DNA of 64,000 bases from Coralliovum pocilloporae (GCF_030845175.1 NZ_CP132542.1:3135501-3199500), one strand, 5' to 3'. Positions 1 through 8,662 are shown, numbered from the stretch's first letter. Program-made: numbers and translations. The notes: a model not told the origin generated them from the sequence alone.

Positions 1-2
1 GC

Positions 3-227
3 TTTTATCAGGCGGAAGTCGAGGACAAGCAGGTGGTGATGAGCGACTTGCGCATGGGGCTTGCCCCGCATTTCTCCTTTCGGTTTGCAGTGGCCCCCGA
101 AGATACCAAAGACGGGCCTCTGCCAATCAGTCAACGCGTGCGCAAGCCGAGACCTGAAGGGGCTGTCGGATGGATTTTTGACCGGATGACCGCAAAGATC
201 TCCTGTGCCAGCTGGAAAAATTGCTGA
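3..227 (+). CDS. Membrane metal-dependent hydrolase, C-terminal end (partial)
   Basis: Open from the left edge with no start in the window; about 74 codons remain before a TGA stop. The segment with the core V-V-M-S-D-L-R-M-G-L followed by F-x-F-R-F-A-V-A resembles the conserved tail of the YbcI/YdjM (COG1988) family of inner-membrane metal-dependent hydrolases, where a soluble C-terminal stretch follows several membrane segments. No membrane segment or metal ligand lies in the visible part, so the call rests on one motif. It is followed by 128 bp of non-coding sequence before dddP, so it is probably not co-transcribed with that gene. Confidence 0.5.
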   Translation, partial: FYQAEVEDKQVVMSDLRMGLAPHFSFRFAVAPEDTKDGPLPISQRVRKPRPEGAVGWIFDRMTAKISCASWKNC

Positions 228-355
228 CAGACCTTCGAGACTGATCCACAAGCGACATTCCGGTCGCGACAAAGCAAGACAATACAAAAAGCTCTGTACA
301 ATAGTGCCTAGGCTAACAGGGTAGAGAACTGCCCGGCCTGGAGGACTGCACAATT

Positions 356-1693
356 ATGAGCGCGTTTGACAATCCGTTTTCTGTCTCCAACCGCAAGATT
401 GATCCCACCCGCCGTCAGCATCTGAAGCCGGATGGGACGCCTGACAACAATGACCGGGTAGAAATCGGCCCGACGTCTCTGGCTTTTCAGGAATGGACCG
501 ATCTGGGATTGACGGCTCCGGATATGCCGAGTTTGCGGGAATACCGCCTGAGCCGCATCCGGGCAGAGCTGAAGAAGCGGGATTATGCGGGAATCCTGAT
601 GTGGGATCCGCTCAACATTCGTTATGCGACTGATTCCACCAATATGCAGCTCTGGATCACGCATAACTCGGCCCGCGCCTGTTTCATCGCCACAGAGGGC
701 CCTGTGGTTCTGTTTGACTTCCACAGCTGCAACCACCTGTCGGAACATCTGCCTCTGGTCGATGAAATCCGTACGGTAACGTCGTTCTTCTATTTCGAAT
801 CGGCCCAGCGTACGCCGGAAATGGCCAAGAGTTTTGCCGCCGAGATTGACGAGCTGGTGCGCAAATATGGCGGCGGCAATCGCCGTCTCGCGGTCGACAA
901 GATGGAAATTGCAGGCGTCTGGGCTTTCCAGGAGATCGGTCTGGAACTGATGAATGGTCAGGAAGTCACCGAGTTCGCCCGCCTGGTAAAGAACGACAAT
1001 GAAGTCAACGCGATGCGTTGCGCAATCGCTGCCTGTGAAATCTCCATGCAGGAAATGCGAGACGCCTTCTATCATGGCATTACCGAAGATGAGCTGTGGT
1101 CGCACCTCCATGCGGGTAACATCAAACGTGGAGGCGAGTGGATTGAAACGCGCATCCTGTCATCAGGTCCGCGTACAAACCCCTGGTTCCAGGAATGCGG
1201 CCCGCGTCACATCTCGGAAGGTGACCTGCTGTCGTTTGATACGGACCTGATCGGCCCTTACGGGTATTGTTCTGATCTGTCGCGCTCCTGGATTTGCGGC
1301 GATGGCAAACCCACAGATGAGCAGAAGCGGCTCTATCAGTATGCCCATGAGCATATTATGACCAACACAGAGCGCCTGAAGCCGGGCATGAGCTTTGAGG
1401 AACTGACCTTTGGCGGTCATAATCTGGCGGAGGAGTTCGTCCCGCTCCGTTATGGCGTCAAATATCACGGCGTCGGCCTGTGCGATGAATATCCATCCAT
1501 CCGCTATCCGCAGGACTATGAGCATTGCGGTTATGAAGGCGTAACCGTGCCGGGCATGGTTTTGTGTGTTGAGGCCTATATCGGCGTTGTTGGCGGTACT
1601 GACGGCATCAAGCTGGAAGATCAGGTTCTGATTACGGACACAGGCTATGATCGCCTGTCAAACTTCCCGTTTGAAGATGACTTCCTGAAATAG
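356..1693 (+). CDS. dddP: DMSP lyase DddP (M24 peptidase-fold)
   Basis: Predicted to cleave dimethylsulfoniopropionate to acrylate and dimethyl sulfide in the cytoplasm. The 445-residue protein has the creatinase/M24 metallopeptidase fold and matches DddP length. The metal ligands described for Ruegeria DddP (as I recall them) occur here at the same numbers: D295, D297, D307, H371, E406 and E421. The proposed catalytic pair Y366/D377 is also present. Ordinary M24 prolidases differ in spacing and length, so DddP is favoured over a generic Xaa-Pro peptidase. The ATG start follows a GGAGGA ribosome site by about 10 bases. The gene stands alone: no acuI, dddD, betaine-type transporter or regulator is adjacent. 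A hairpin terminator follows directly. Confidence 0.9.
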   Translation: MSAFDNPFSVSNRKIDPTRRQHLKPDGTPDNNDRVEIGPTSLAFQEWTDLGLTAPDMPSLREYRLSRIRAELKKRDYAGILMWDPLNIRYATDSTNMQLWITHNSARACFIATEGPVVLFDFHSCNHLSEHLPLVDEIRTVTSFFYFESAQRTPEMAKSFAAEIDELVRKYGGGNRRLAVDKMEIAGVWAFQEIGLELMNGQEVTEFARLVKNDNEVNAMRCAIAACEISMQEMRDAFYHGITEDELWSHLHAGNIKRGGEWIETRILSSGPRTNPWFQECGPRHISEGDLLSFDTDLIGPYGYCSDLSRSWICGDGKPTDEQKRLYQYAHEHIMTNTERLKPGMSFEELTFGGHNLAEEFVPLRYGVKYHGVGLCDEYPSIRYPQDYEHCGYEGVTVPGMVLCVEAYIGVVGGTDGIKLEDQVLITDTGYDRLSNFPFEDDFLK

Positions 1694-1716
1694 AGACCAG
1701 TCTCTGTACAAGGTGC

Positions 1717-1748
1717 AAGCCCGGGTGAACCGTCATCCGGGCTTTTTG
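1717..1748 (+). terminator. Rho-independent terminator of dddP
   Basis: An inverted repeat AAGCCCGG / CCGGGCTT with a 12-base loop is followed by a run of T about 24 bases after the dddP stop. This is a standard intrinsic terminator and supports dddP being a monocistronic unit. Confidence 0.8.
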
Positions 1749-1852
1749 TATTGTTTCAGCAGCACCCCATGAAAGGGCCTCAATCAGGAGATATCGGCGA
1801 ATACATGGCTGGCGGATTGGTCGGTCATTTGTAGATATTTCTTGAGGTTCTT

Positions 1853-2545
1853 ATGCGTATTTTATCAAGTAAAACATTTTCTTATGTGAAAGTTTTCAAC
1901 CAGGTGGCAGGGGCATGTGTCATCTGCCTCGTCGCGCTTCTTGCTGTTGTGATGCTGTTTGAGCGGTTCCGCCATTACACCCGCTCTGTCTACGCACAGA
2001 ACGTCTTGAATACGAGTGAAGTCGCGGAAATATCGCAGAACCTGAAACTCGGATACCCTGAAGCGGTCTCAGGTCAGAATGTGTTGATGATCCCGCTTTA
2101 TTCCGAGCAGACATATACGCAGGGCTTCCGCGACAAGCATGCTCTTGGCAATGCCGTAAACTATCTCTTCTTTGACGGACGCTCCAAGACCTCGAACTGG
2201 CTTTTCGAGACATCAGATGATCTCATCGTCGATGTGAACAGGGTCCCGTCCGGTACCAATTCAGCCCAGCCAACCAGGGTGATCGTTTATGCTCTTGCCA
2301 GACGCGACACCAACGGCAATGGCAGACTGGACCCGGAAGACGCGCTGACAATCGGTATCTCCAGGCCAGACGGCAAAGGTTACAAGACGCTGCTTGAATC
2401 TGTATCCGACTATTCCGGTCTGCAGATGCTCAATCCCATGGAGGTTTCTCTGGTCTTTGCGTCAGACGGCAAGAACAGGATTGTCACCGTCTCTCTTGAT
2501 GACTTCACGACCATCGATGAGCAGGTCATTCCGGATACCCGCTAG
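1853..2545 (+). CDS. Anchored periplasmic protein of unknown function with EF-hand-like loop
   Basis: I do not recognise this 230-residue protein. A short basic N-terminus is followed by one hydrophobic segment at about residues 18-36, so most of the chain is probably periplasmic with an N-terminal anchor. Residues 152-163 read D-T-N-G-N-G-R-L-D-P-E-D, a canonical calcium-binding DxNxNG loop as in EF-hand/dockerin sites. The C-terminal third is rich in short beta-like stretches. The start is supported by GAGG six bases upstream of the ATG. It lies 159 bp after dddP and behind that gene's terminator, so it is likely an independent unit. No membership of a named family is claimed. Confidence 0.7.
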   Translation: MRILSSKTFSYVKVFNQVAGACVICLVALLAVVMLFERFRHYTRSVYAQNVLNTSEVAEISQNLKLGYPEAVSGQNVLMIPLYSEQTYTQGFRDKHALGNAVNYLFFDGRSKTSNWLFETSDDLIVDVNRVPSGTNSAQPTRVIVYALARRDTNGNGRLDPEDALTIGISRPDGKGYKTLLESVSDYSGLQMLNPMEVSLVFASDGKNRIVTVSLDDFTTIDEQVIPDTR

Positions 2546-2578
2546 CTAAAACCTGTCATCAAAGTCTGGATTGACTGT

Positions 2579-2986
2579 TCATCCGGGCTTGGGAGCCGTG
2601 CCTGCTTCATAGTGCGGAAGGTTGTCGTCAAGAGCGTAGTAGTCGCCCTTGTCTGCAACAAAGATGTGTTTGGCCAGTCTCAGGTCCGTCGTCTGATCCA
2701 GACAGCCTGCTGAGATGCCGATGCCGTCCTCATCATTCTCCTGATAGAACAGATTGGACCCGCAGAAGCGGCAGAAACCACGCCTTGCCCAACTGGAAGA
2801 CTGATACCAGGTCAGGCCTTCCTCACAGGTAAAGGTAACCTTGTTCATTGGTGCGTGGGTTGAAGCCCATACATGCCCGCTCAGTCGGCGGCATTGGCTG
2901 CAATGACAGGCTGTAACGGTTTCCCGAATGCTGTCTTCTTCTACCTCAAAACTTACCTGACCACATTCGCACCGACCTGTCAGCAT
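2579..2986 (-). CDS. GFA-family (Mss4-fold) zinc protein
   Basis: This 135-residue protein belongs to the GFA/CENP-V family (glutathione-dependent formaldehyde-activating enzyme-like). Cysteines are spaced as the family zinc sites: C-x-C near residues 6-8, C-x-C-x2-C at 27-32 (the A-C-H-C-S-Q-C-R motif) and a later C-x2-C in G-F-C-R-F-C-G-S-N-L. Most members have no proven substrate, so formaldehyde chemistry should not be assumed. The start at 2986 is chosen because GGGGAG lies six bases upstream; an in-frame start 16 codons further out adds residues atypical of the family. It lies 63 bp downstream of the hydantoinase-like gene on the same strand and may share its transcript. Confidence 0.8.
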   Translation of the reverse strand: MLTGRCECGQVSFEVEEDSIRETVTACHCSQCRRLSGHVWASTHAPMNKVTFTCEEGLTWYQSSSWARRGFCRFCGSNLFYQENDEDGIGISAGCLDQTTDLRLAKHIFVADKGDYYALDDNLPHYEAGTAPKPG

Positions 2987-3049
2987 CACTTGCTCCCCGT
3001 TTTGGAAAGGCATAGAGGAGCATGAATTGTGCAAGAGGCCAAGGTGGTT

Positions 3050-5044
3050 TTATCGTGTAATTCTCGGGCGTCCGGAGGCGGTGGCGATTAGAGTGCATTC
3101 CACCAGGATTTCCTTGCCGTCAATGTTCACACGCTTGACATTCTTGTCCAGCTTGACGGTGACATCCTGCGCGCCCGCTTCGACAGCCTTGTCGTAAGCT
3201 TCCGCTTTCAGGGTTGCTTCCGCCGTTTCAATGGCCAGATCCAGATTGGCAAAATCTCTGGGTGTATCGCCATGGTGGAGCCTGAAACGGCCTTCCATCG
3301 GTTCGGAAATCATGGTGTCGAGCCGTACCTGAACCCGACCAACCACAGCACCAAGAGCATTGGCTACGCCGGCATGTTCCGGCACGATTGCTGAGGTGCT
3401 CAGGCGCTCGGCCACCTGATTGTAGTAAAGCCCGGCAGATGCTCCGAGACCGATAACGGGCTGGGTCATGCTGAGGGTCAGATTAACGAGGCCGGATCGG
3501 CGGGCCAGTGCGGCGCGTGCCAGGTCATGGCGCGCCAGGTCGGGGATTTCATAACCATCCTCCCGGAAAGCCACATCAAGCAGTGTGTCGGCAGTCTCTG
3601 AAATCAGCGTATCAACAATCCAGCTGGCCATATGCTCGGGGTCTTTGCTGATACCGTCCCCATAGGCATTGCGCTTGCGCCCGAACAGGCTGGCACCCAG
3701 GCGGGCGATTTCAACATCCCAGGCCTCATACAGACCCAGAATGTGCGCTGCATCTGTCGGGGTAAGGCCGGACATAAGCACCAGACCGCGTGACACCAGG
3801 CGATTGAGCACGCTCATATCCCGGCGGTTTTCGATCAGTTTATCGAGGGCGATCGGTGTATCGCCGATTTTTTCGAGAAGAGCATCATCTGTAGCGCGAC
3901 CAGTCGTCTGGTTCTCATCCTTGTGCACCCGAAATACGAACTGGCCGTCATAATCTCCGGGGCGTTCGGCACGCAATTGCCGCTCCAGTGTGTCCCGGAC
4001 AAGGTCCGGATGGTTGCTGGCCAGAAGGGTAAGCGGCACCACCCGACGCGGACCGAGTGCGATAGAAGGTGTCAGGCCTTCACGCACAACATGCACCTGG
4101 CTGTCACCACCCAGACCAACAGTATGCATGGCGACCGCTTCCACCATGGTCTGCCAGCCACCCACGCGGGCACCGTTCTCGTCAAGCCTGGGCAGGCCGT
4201 CGCTCAGGACAGCGACATCGGTGGTCGTCCCGCCAATATCAGAGACCAGTGCATCCTTCTCCCCGGTCAGGTAGGAGGCGCCTACCAGACTGGCTGCCGG
4301 GCCGGATAAAATAGTCTCGATAGGCTTGAGAGCGGCTACGTCAGCTGAAATCAGAGCACCATCCCCCTGAACAACCATAAGCGGTGCATCAATGCCGCGT
4401 TCTTTCAGCAGGTTTTCTGCGCTTGAAATCAACCGGTGGATCATGCTGATCAACCGCGCATTAAGCAGAGAGGTCAGGGCCCGTTTCGGGCCGTTGAGCT
4501 TGCTTGACAGTTCATGGCTGCAGGTGACAGGCAGGCCTGTTTCTGCATGGATCAGATCGCGCACTGCAAGCTCGTGGGCCGGATTTCTGACGCCGAATTT
4601 CCCGGCAATGGCAAAGGCGGACACCTTCTGTGCAAGGGCGGGCAGGGCGTCCCGTAATGTCTGCAGGTCAAGATCTTCGACCGCATTGCCCAGAGCATCG
4701 TGACCGCCAGACAGAACCAGCAGAGGGTCGTCTCCGAGGGCTTCGCCGAGCCCGGCTTTCTGGGCATCAGCTTCCTTGAAACCAATGAAGATCAGACAGG
4801 CAGCTCCCCCTTGCCCTTCCACAAGTGCATTAGTGGCCAGTGTTGTTGACAGGGAAACGAGAGAGATATTCGTGGGATCAAGCGCGCTTTGCTGCAGAGC
4901 TCCGTCAATCGCACCACTGATGCCAATGGACAGGTCATGACGTGTGGTCAGAGACTTGGCAGTCGATTGAATACCGGCATCTTCATCAAACAGAACAGCA
5001 TCCGTGTAGGTTCCACCCGTATCGATCCCCAGCAGCAGCGCCAT
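3050..5044 (-). CDS. Hydantoinase/oxoprolinase family protein (HyuA-like)
   Basis: The protein of 664 residues has the N-terminal signature G-I-D-T-G-G-T-Y-T-D-A-V and an internal D-I-G-G-T-T-T-D-V-A, the two phosphate-binding motifs of the actin-like ATPase fold. These typify ATP-dependent hydantoinase, oxoprolinase and acetone carboxylase subunits. The family couples ATP hydrolysis to amide or cyclic-imide opening or to ketone carboxylation; the substrate cannot be read from sequence. Hydantoinase systems usually pair an A and a B subunit, but no HyuB-like gene is adjacent here. The ATG follows GAGGAG by five bases. The likely downstream partner is the GFA-family gene. Confidence 0.8.
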   Translation of the reverse strand: MALLLGIDTGGTYTDAVLFDEDAGIQSTAKSLTTRHDLSIGISGAIDGALQQSALDPTNISLVSLSTTLATNALVEGQGGAACLIFIGFKEADAQKAGLGEALGDDPLLVLSGGHDALGNAVEDLDLQTLRDALPALAQKVSAFAIAGKFGVRNPAHELAVRDLIHAETGLPVTCSHELSSKLNGPKRALTSLLNARLISMIHRLISSAENLLKERGIDAPLMVVQGDGALISADVAALKPIETILSGPAASLVGASYLTGEKDALVSDIGGTTTDVAVLSDGLPRLDENGARVGGWQTMVEAVAMHTVGLGGDSQVHVVREGLTPSIALGPRRVVPLTLLASNHPDLVRDTLERQLRAERPGDYDGQFVFRVHKDENQTTGRATDDALLEKIGDTPIALDKLIENRRDMSVLNRLVSRGLVLMSGLTPTDAAHILGLYEAWDVEIARLGASLFGRKRNAYGDGISKDPEHMASWIVDTLISETADTLLDVAFREDGYEIPDLARHDLARAALARRSGLVNLTLSMTQPVIGLGASAGLYYNQVAERLSTSAIVPEHAGVANALGAVVGRVQVRLDTMISEPMEGRFRLHHGDTPRDFANLDLAIETAEATLKAEAYDKAVEAGAQDVTVKLDKNVKRVNIDGKEILVECTLIATASGRPRITR

Positions 5045-5312
5045 AATTGTCTCCTCAAACCTTAGGGTCCACCCGTCCGGCGCTCTTGTTTCTGCCCATT
5101 CTGAACTTCCCTGATAAACAGAATGGGCGTGAGCAATGAATCTTGACCCTAGTCAGACCGTGAGGAGGAGTACGAGACTTGCTCATAAGGCACAATGCAG
5201 AAAACGACAAAGATGGCCGTAAAAACGCGTATAGAGCTGATAAGGCAGGCAAACTTCCGTTCACCTGCCTCCTGGGCGTGAGCCGTGAGTTTTCACTCTA
5301 AGCCCGCTGATT

Positions 5313-5765
5313 CTAGCGGGTGATCTTGATCCGCGCATTGCGCATGCCGACGCTGCGAACCAGCGAATAGAGTTTCCTGGCATTGCTGGGATGCAGACGG
5401 ACGCAGCCGTGAGAGGCGGGGCGGCCAAGATTCTTGATGGCCGTAGTACCGTGAACCGCATATCCGCCGTGGAAGAAGATCGAGTTTGGCATGGGCGAGC
5501 CGTGATACTTCTTGGAGAAATAACGACGATACATCCGTTTCGGACTGTACGTGCCGATTGGCGTGCGATAGCCGCGCCGGGCGGTGGAGACCTTCCAAGC
5601 ATATTTGCGCTTGCCATTGACACTCACATACATGCGCTGCTGCGACAGGTCGATATGAGCGACAACCTTTGACGCAGCCATGGCATGGGGCGCAGGCCAA
5701 AGGGCTATACTTATTGCTATAACGAAGAATAAAGAGGGGAGTCTACGCAATACTGAACGGGTCAT
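5313..5765 (-). CDS. L,D-transpeptidase (YkuD domain), exported
   Basis: A periplasmic peptidoglycan enzyme predicted to form 3-3 cross-links or attach proteins to peptidoglycan. From the chosen start (150 residues) there is a signal peptide (basic residues, hydrophobic core at about 11-23, A-M-A-A near 30). A single YkuD domain follows, with the catalytic motif H105-G ... S118-H-G-C121-V-R-L; C121 is the expected nucleophile. The start at 5765 has GAGG six bases upstream. Another ATG four codons earlier (5777) is possible. No LysM or other wall-binding domain is present. The stop lies inside a small GC-rich inverted repeat (5303-5320), which may act as a weak terminator. Confidence 0.85.
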   Translation of the reverse strand: MTRSVLRRLPSLFFVIAISIALWPAPHAMAASKVVAHIDLSQQRMYVSVNGKRKYAWKVSTARRGYRTPIGTYSPKRMYRRYFSKKYHGSPMPNSIFFHGGYAVHGTTAIKNLGRPASHGCVRLHPSNARKLYSLVRSVGMRNARIKITR

Positions 5766-5862
5766 TCTCTGCCTCATGGGTTTGAATGTTGCCTTGGCCT
5801 CCTGATGCAACGGTAGCGCGTGTCCGCAATTTTGGCAAATTCGGGTCGGTAAAGGTCTGGAT

Positions 5863-6198
5863 TTATTGGGTAGAGGCGCAGCTTACGCACTGGGTTGCCG
5901 TCGGATCGATATCCAGCCGCTTGTCGGCAATGTCATCGCCACAGCTGAGGCAATAGCCGTAATCGTCGTGATTGATGCGCACCAGAGCCGCTTTGATGCG
6001 TTCCAGCATCACCAGTCGGTTTTCTTCAGACGCTTTGGCCATTGCCTGCTGCTGCATGGCATCCATACGAGACAGACGCCCGACACTCTGCTGGTCGAGG
6101 GTGACCGTGGAGCGCGCGTCCTCTGACATCGCCTGAAGCTGTTCCAGCTCTGCTTTCAAGGTGAGGAGCTGGTCTCGTCTGGTTTGAAGATCTGTCAT
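5863..6198 (-). CDS. TraR/DksA family C4 zinc-finger protein
   Basis: A 111-residue protein with an N-terminal coiled coil (about residues 1-75, rich in E, L, Q, R) and a C-terminal C4 zinc finger: C83-x2-C86 and C104-x2-C107. This is the DksA/TraR layout, in which the coiled coil can enter the RNA polymerase secondary channel. It is shorter than true DksA (about 150 residues), so it is better called a DksA-like or YbiI-type protein. The start at 6198 begins the family-like coiled coil; in-frame codons upstream encode unrelated, Cys-rich sequence. It is divergent from nnrU, with 117 bp between the two starts. Confidence 0.8.
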   Translation of the reverse strand: MTDLQTRRDQLLTLKAELEQLQAMSEDARSTVTLDQQSVGRLSRMDAMQQQAMAKASEENRLVMLERIKAALVRINHDDYGYCLSCGDDIADKRLDIDPTATQCVSCASTQ

Positions 6199-6315
6199 CG
6201 TGCGTTTGCCGAAACATGTTTCCTGTCTGGTATAAGATGAGCATGACCTGTGCGACAAGCCTGTGATATAGCAAACACTCGATTCAGACCTCCAACAGGC
6301 ACCGGGAGCGACGAA

Positions 6316-6891
6316 ATGACGATGCTGATCGCCGGATTGGTTCTTTTCATTGCTATTCATACACTACCCATACAGACGGACAGGCGCGCCGCCTTGCAGG
6401 CCCGTCTTGGCGCAAATGGCTACAAGGCCCTGTTTTCCATCCTGTCTCTGGCGGGCCTGGCGCTGATTGTCATCGGCTATGGTGAGGCTCGGCTTGAAAC
6501 CGATTTCCTCTGGGACCCGCCCGTCTGGACGCGTCATCTGGCAGCTCTGTTGATGCTGGTTGCCTTTATCATGCTGGCAGCAGCCTATGTCCCGGCGGGT
6601 AAAATCAAGGCACGCCTCAAGCACCCCATGATTCTGGCGGTCAAGATCTGGGCGCTGGCCCATCTTCTGGCCAATGGCACTGTGGCGGATGCGATCCTGT
6701 TCGGCAGTTTCCTTGTCTATGCCATCGTTGATCGGATTTCCCTGAAGCGTCGTGATGCGGCCACCGGAACAATCGCTGTAAGCGGCCCGGCTCGAAACGA
6801 TCTGATTGCCGTCATTATCGGGTTGGTTGCCTATGGTGTCTTTTCAGCAAAGCTGCATGAGATCCTGATCGGCGTGCCACCCTTCTCTTAA
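6316..6891 (+). CDS. nnrU: NnrU family membrane protein
   Basis: A 191-residue integral membrane protein with about five or six hydrophobic segments. It has the N-terminal family pattern of a hydrophobic helix ending in I-H-T, then R-R-A-A-L-Q-A-R-L-G-x-x-G-Y-K. NnrU-family proteins were first noted near nitrite/nitric-oxide reductase genes and are related to isoprenoid-modifying membrane enzymes. No denitrification gene is nearby, so the role here is unknown. The ATG at 6316 is preceded by GGGAG at good spacing. It lies 97 bp upstream of panB on the same strand. Confidence 0.8.
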   Translation: MTMLIAGLVLFIAIHTLPIQTDRRAALQARLGANGYKALFSILSLAGLALIVIGYGEARLETDFLWDPPVWTRHLAALLMLVAFIMLAAAYVPAGKIKARLKHPMILAVKIWALAHLLANGTVADAILFGSFLVYAIVDRISLKRRDAATGTIAVSGPARNDLIAVIIGLVAYGVFSAKLHEILIGVPPFS

Positions 6892-6988
6892 GAGCATGCC
6901 GGATCAGCCCTTTTGCCAAGTCTGGAGCTCTTTGTGCAGTGCAAACTCTGTGCTAAGACGTCCGCTCAGAGAATGAGGGCAAATCGTC

Positions 6989-7807
6989 ATGAGTACTTCA
7001 GGGCGCATCAAGCGACTGTCAGTCACCGATGTAAGGGCGCGCAAGGGTGAAACACCCGTTGTGATGCTGACAGCCTATGATGCCAATACTGCGCGAATCG
7101 CTGACCCGCATGTGGATGTGCTGCTTGTTGGCGATTCAATCGGCATGGTCGTTTACGGGTTTGAGTCCACACTTCCGGTAACGCTCGACATGATGATTGC
7201 CCATGGCGGCGCCGTGATGCGTGGCTCGCAGAGCTCCATGGTCGTGATCGATATGCCATTTGCTTCCTACGAGGAGAGCAAGGAGCAGGCCTTCCGCAAT
7301 GCCGCGCGGGTATTGGCGGAAACCGGTGCAGCAGCAGTCAAGCTGGAAGGTGGTGTGCGTATGGCAGAGACCATCCGCTACCTGACAGAACGCGGTATTC
7401 CGGTTGTTGGTCATATCGGACTGACGCCTCAGTCGATCCATACTCTTGGCGGGTTCAAGGTTCAGGGTCGTGAAGAGCATCATGAAACGTTGCTTCATGC
7501 TGACGCTCAGGCGGTGACAGAAGCTGGTGCATTCTGTGTGGTGCTGGAGGGAATCGTCGAGCCGATTGCCCGCGCAATCACCGATGCAATCAGCATTCCA
7601 ACCATTGGTATAGGGGCATCGGCTGCTTGTGACGGTCAGGTTCTTGTGACAGAGGATATGGTCGCCATGTCCGGTCGCAAGCCGAGATTTGTCAAACATT
7701 TTGGTGATATGGGATCTGAACTGGACAGGGCTGTGAAAGCCTATTCGGAGGAAGTGCGTAACAGATCTTTCCCGGCTGACGAAAATACCTATCCCGCCCA
7801 GAAATAG
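6989..7807 (+). CDS. panB: 3-methyl-2-oxobutanoate hydroxymethyltransferase (PanB)
   Basis: First step of pantothenate/CoA synthesis: transfers a hydroxymethyl group from 5,10-methylene-tetrahydrofolate to 2-oxoisovalerate to give ketopantoate. The 272 residues cover the full family length. Visible motifs are the metal-binding V-G-D-S-I-G-M (about 47-53), V-K-L-E-G-G (about 116-121), the catalytic-Glu segment V-L-E-G-I-V-E (about 184) and G-I-G-A-S. The start is an ATG after GAGGG. panC is not in the window, so the pantothenate genes are split. Confidence 0.95.
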   Translation: MSTSGRIKRLSVTDVRARKGETPVVMLTAYDANTARIADPHVDVLLVGDSIGMVVYGFESTLPVTLDMMIAHGGAVMRGSQSSMVVIDMPFASYEESKEQAFRNAARVLAETGAAAVKLEGGVRMAETIRYLTERGIPVVGHIGLTPQSIHTLGGFKVQGREEHHETLLHADAQAVTEAGAFCVVLEGIVEPIARAITDAISIPTIGIGASAACDGQVLVTEDMVAMSGRKPRFVKHFGDMGSELDRAVKAYSEEVRNRSFPADENTYPAQK

Positions 7808-7859
7808 CCACGAGTCGGGTCTATCCCGCCCGGACGTTGCCGCTTTTGCAGGATTGTCA

Positions 7860-7888
7860 TTGACGGTCGGCCTTGAGCGGTCTATCCC
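7860..7888 (+). promoter_or_regulatory. Candidate sigma-70-type promoter before the YfgM-like/bamB/der cluster
   Basis: TTGACG (7860-7865), a 17-base spacer and TATCCC (7883-7888) lie about 100 bp before the YfgM-like gene. The -35 is good, the -10 weak. The 12-mer ggtctatcccgc containing this -10 occurs twice in the spacer (7818-7829 and 7879-7890). Tentative. Confidence 0.25.
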
Positions 7889-7984
7889 GCTAACAGCCTT
7901 CGGGTTATAAACATCGCAGGATGGCATAAGCTGTTTGGTGCGGGTTCAAGAGAGTACACGGTTCAGCCGTTGGGCAGGAAATAG

Positions 7985-8659
7985 ATGTCAGATAGCAATT
8001 TTATCCGTGAGGTTGACGAAGAGCTTCGTCAGGATCAACTGCGTAGCCTGTGGGACAGGTTCGGCCCGTTCATTTTGCTGACGGCGGTCCTGATTGTGGT
8101 TGGCACCACCGGATATCGTGGATGGCAATACTGGCAGGCTTCAGAAGCTGCCACGAATGGGGACAAATTCCTCGCTGCGCTTGAACTGGCAGAGAATGGT
8201 GATCATCTTGGCGCGGAAGCCGCTCTTCTGGCACTGGCCAGTGATTCATCCGGCGGTTATCCGCTGCTCGCCCGCTTCCGTGCCGCCTCCGCAAAGGCAG
8301 AGGCCGGTGAAAAGGAAGCTGCCATAGCCGATTTTGATGCTGTTGCTTCTGCTGCTTCTGACAGTGCTCTGCTGCGCGATATGGCATCGCTCCGTGCCGC
8401 CATGCTGGCTCTTGATGTTGTCGAGGATCGCAAGGCTGTTGAAGCGCGCCTGTTGCCGCTGTCTGAACCCGGAGCGGCATACGTACATTCCGCGCGCGAA
8501 ATTCAGGGGCTTCTGGCCTACAAGCATGACGACTTCGCCGCCGCTACCACTGTTTTTGAAGGATTGGTCAATGATGCGACCACGCCTCAGGGCATTCGGG
8601 TCCGGTCAGAGCGCATGCTGTCGCTGATTGCCGGTCTCTCCGGCAAGGGAGGCGAATAG
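7985..8659 (+). CDS. YfgM-like tetratricopeptide protein, single-pass membrane
   Basis: A 224-residue protein: short cytoplasmic N-terminus beginning M-S-D-S-N-F-I-R-E-V-D-E-E-L, one membrane helix at about residues 28-44, then an alanine-rich helical domain of degenerate TPR repeats predicted to be periplasmic. In many proteobacteria this protein (YfgM, TPR_21 domain) is encoded directly before bamB and associates with the Sec translocon and periplasmic chaperones. The same order is seen here: bamB starts at most 3 bp after this stop. Role by analogy only. Confidence 0.8.
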   Translation: MSDSNFIREVDEELRQDQLRSLWDRFGPFILLTAVLIVVGTTGYRGWQYWQASEAATNGDKFLAALELAENGDHLGAEAALLALASDSSGGYPLLARFRAASAKAEAGEKEAAIADFDAVASAASDSALLRDMASLRAAMLALDVVEDRKAVEARLLPLSEPGAAYVHSAREIQGLLAYKHDDFAAATTVFEGLVNDATTPQGIRVRSERMLSLIAGLSGKGGE

Positions 8660-8662
8660 GTG

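Noticed and set aside
308..1111. Open frame antisense to dddP
   Set aside because: Overlaps the DddP coding region fully, with no signal, motif or ribosome site.
5055..5264. Possible 69-codon gene between the hydantoinase-like and L,D-transpeptidase genes
   Set aside because: No ribosome site or recognisable pattern; the region fits the promoter and 5' region of the hydantoinase-like gene.
6886..6900. NnrU gene end TAAGAGCATG looks like a repeat edge
   Set aside because: Only a few bases match the repeat ends and no hairpin core follows, so it is probably chance.
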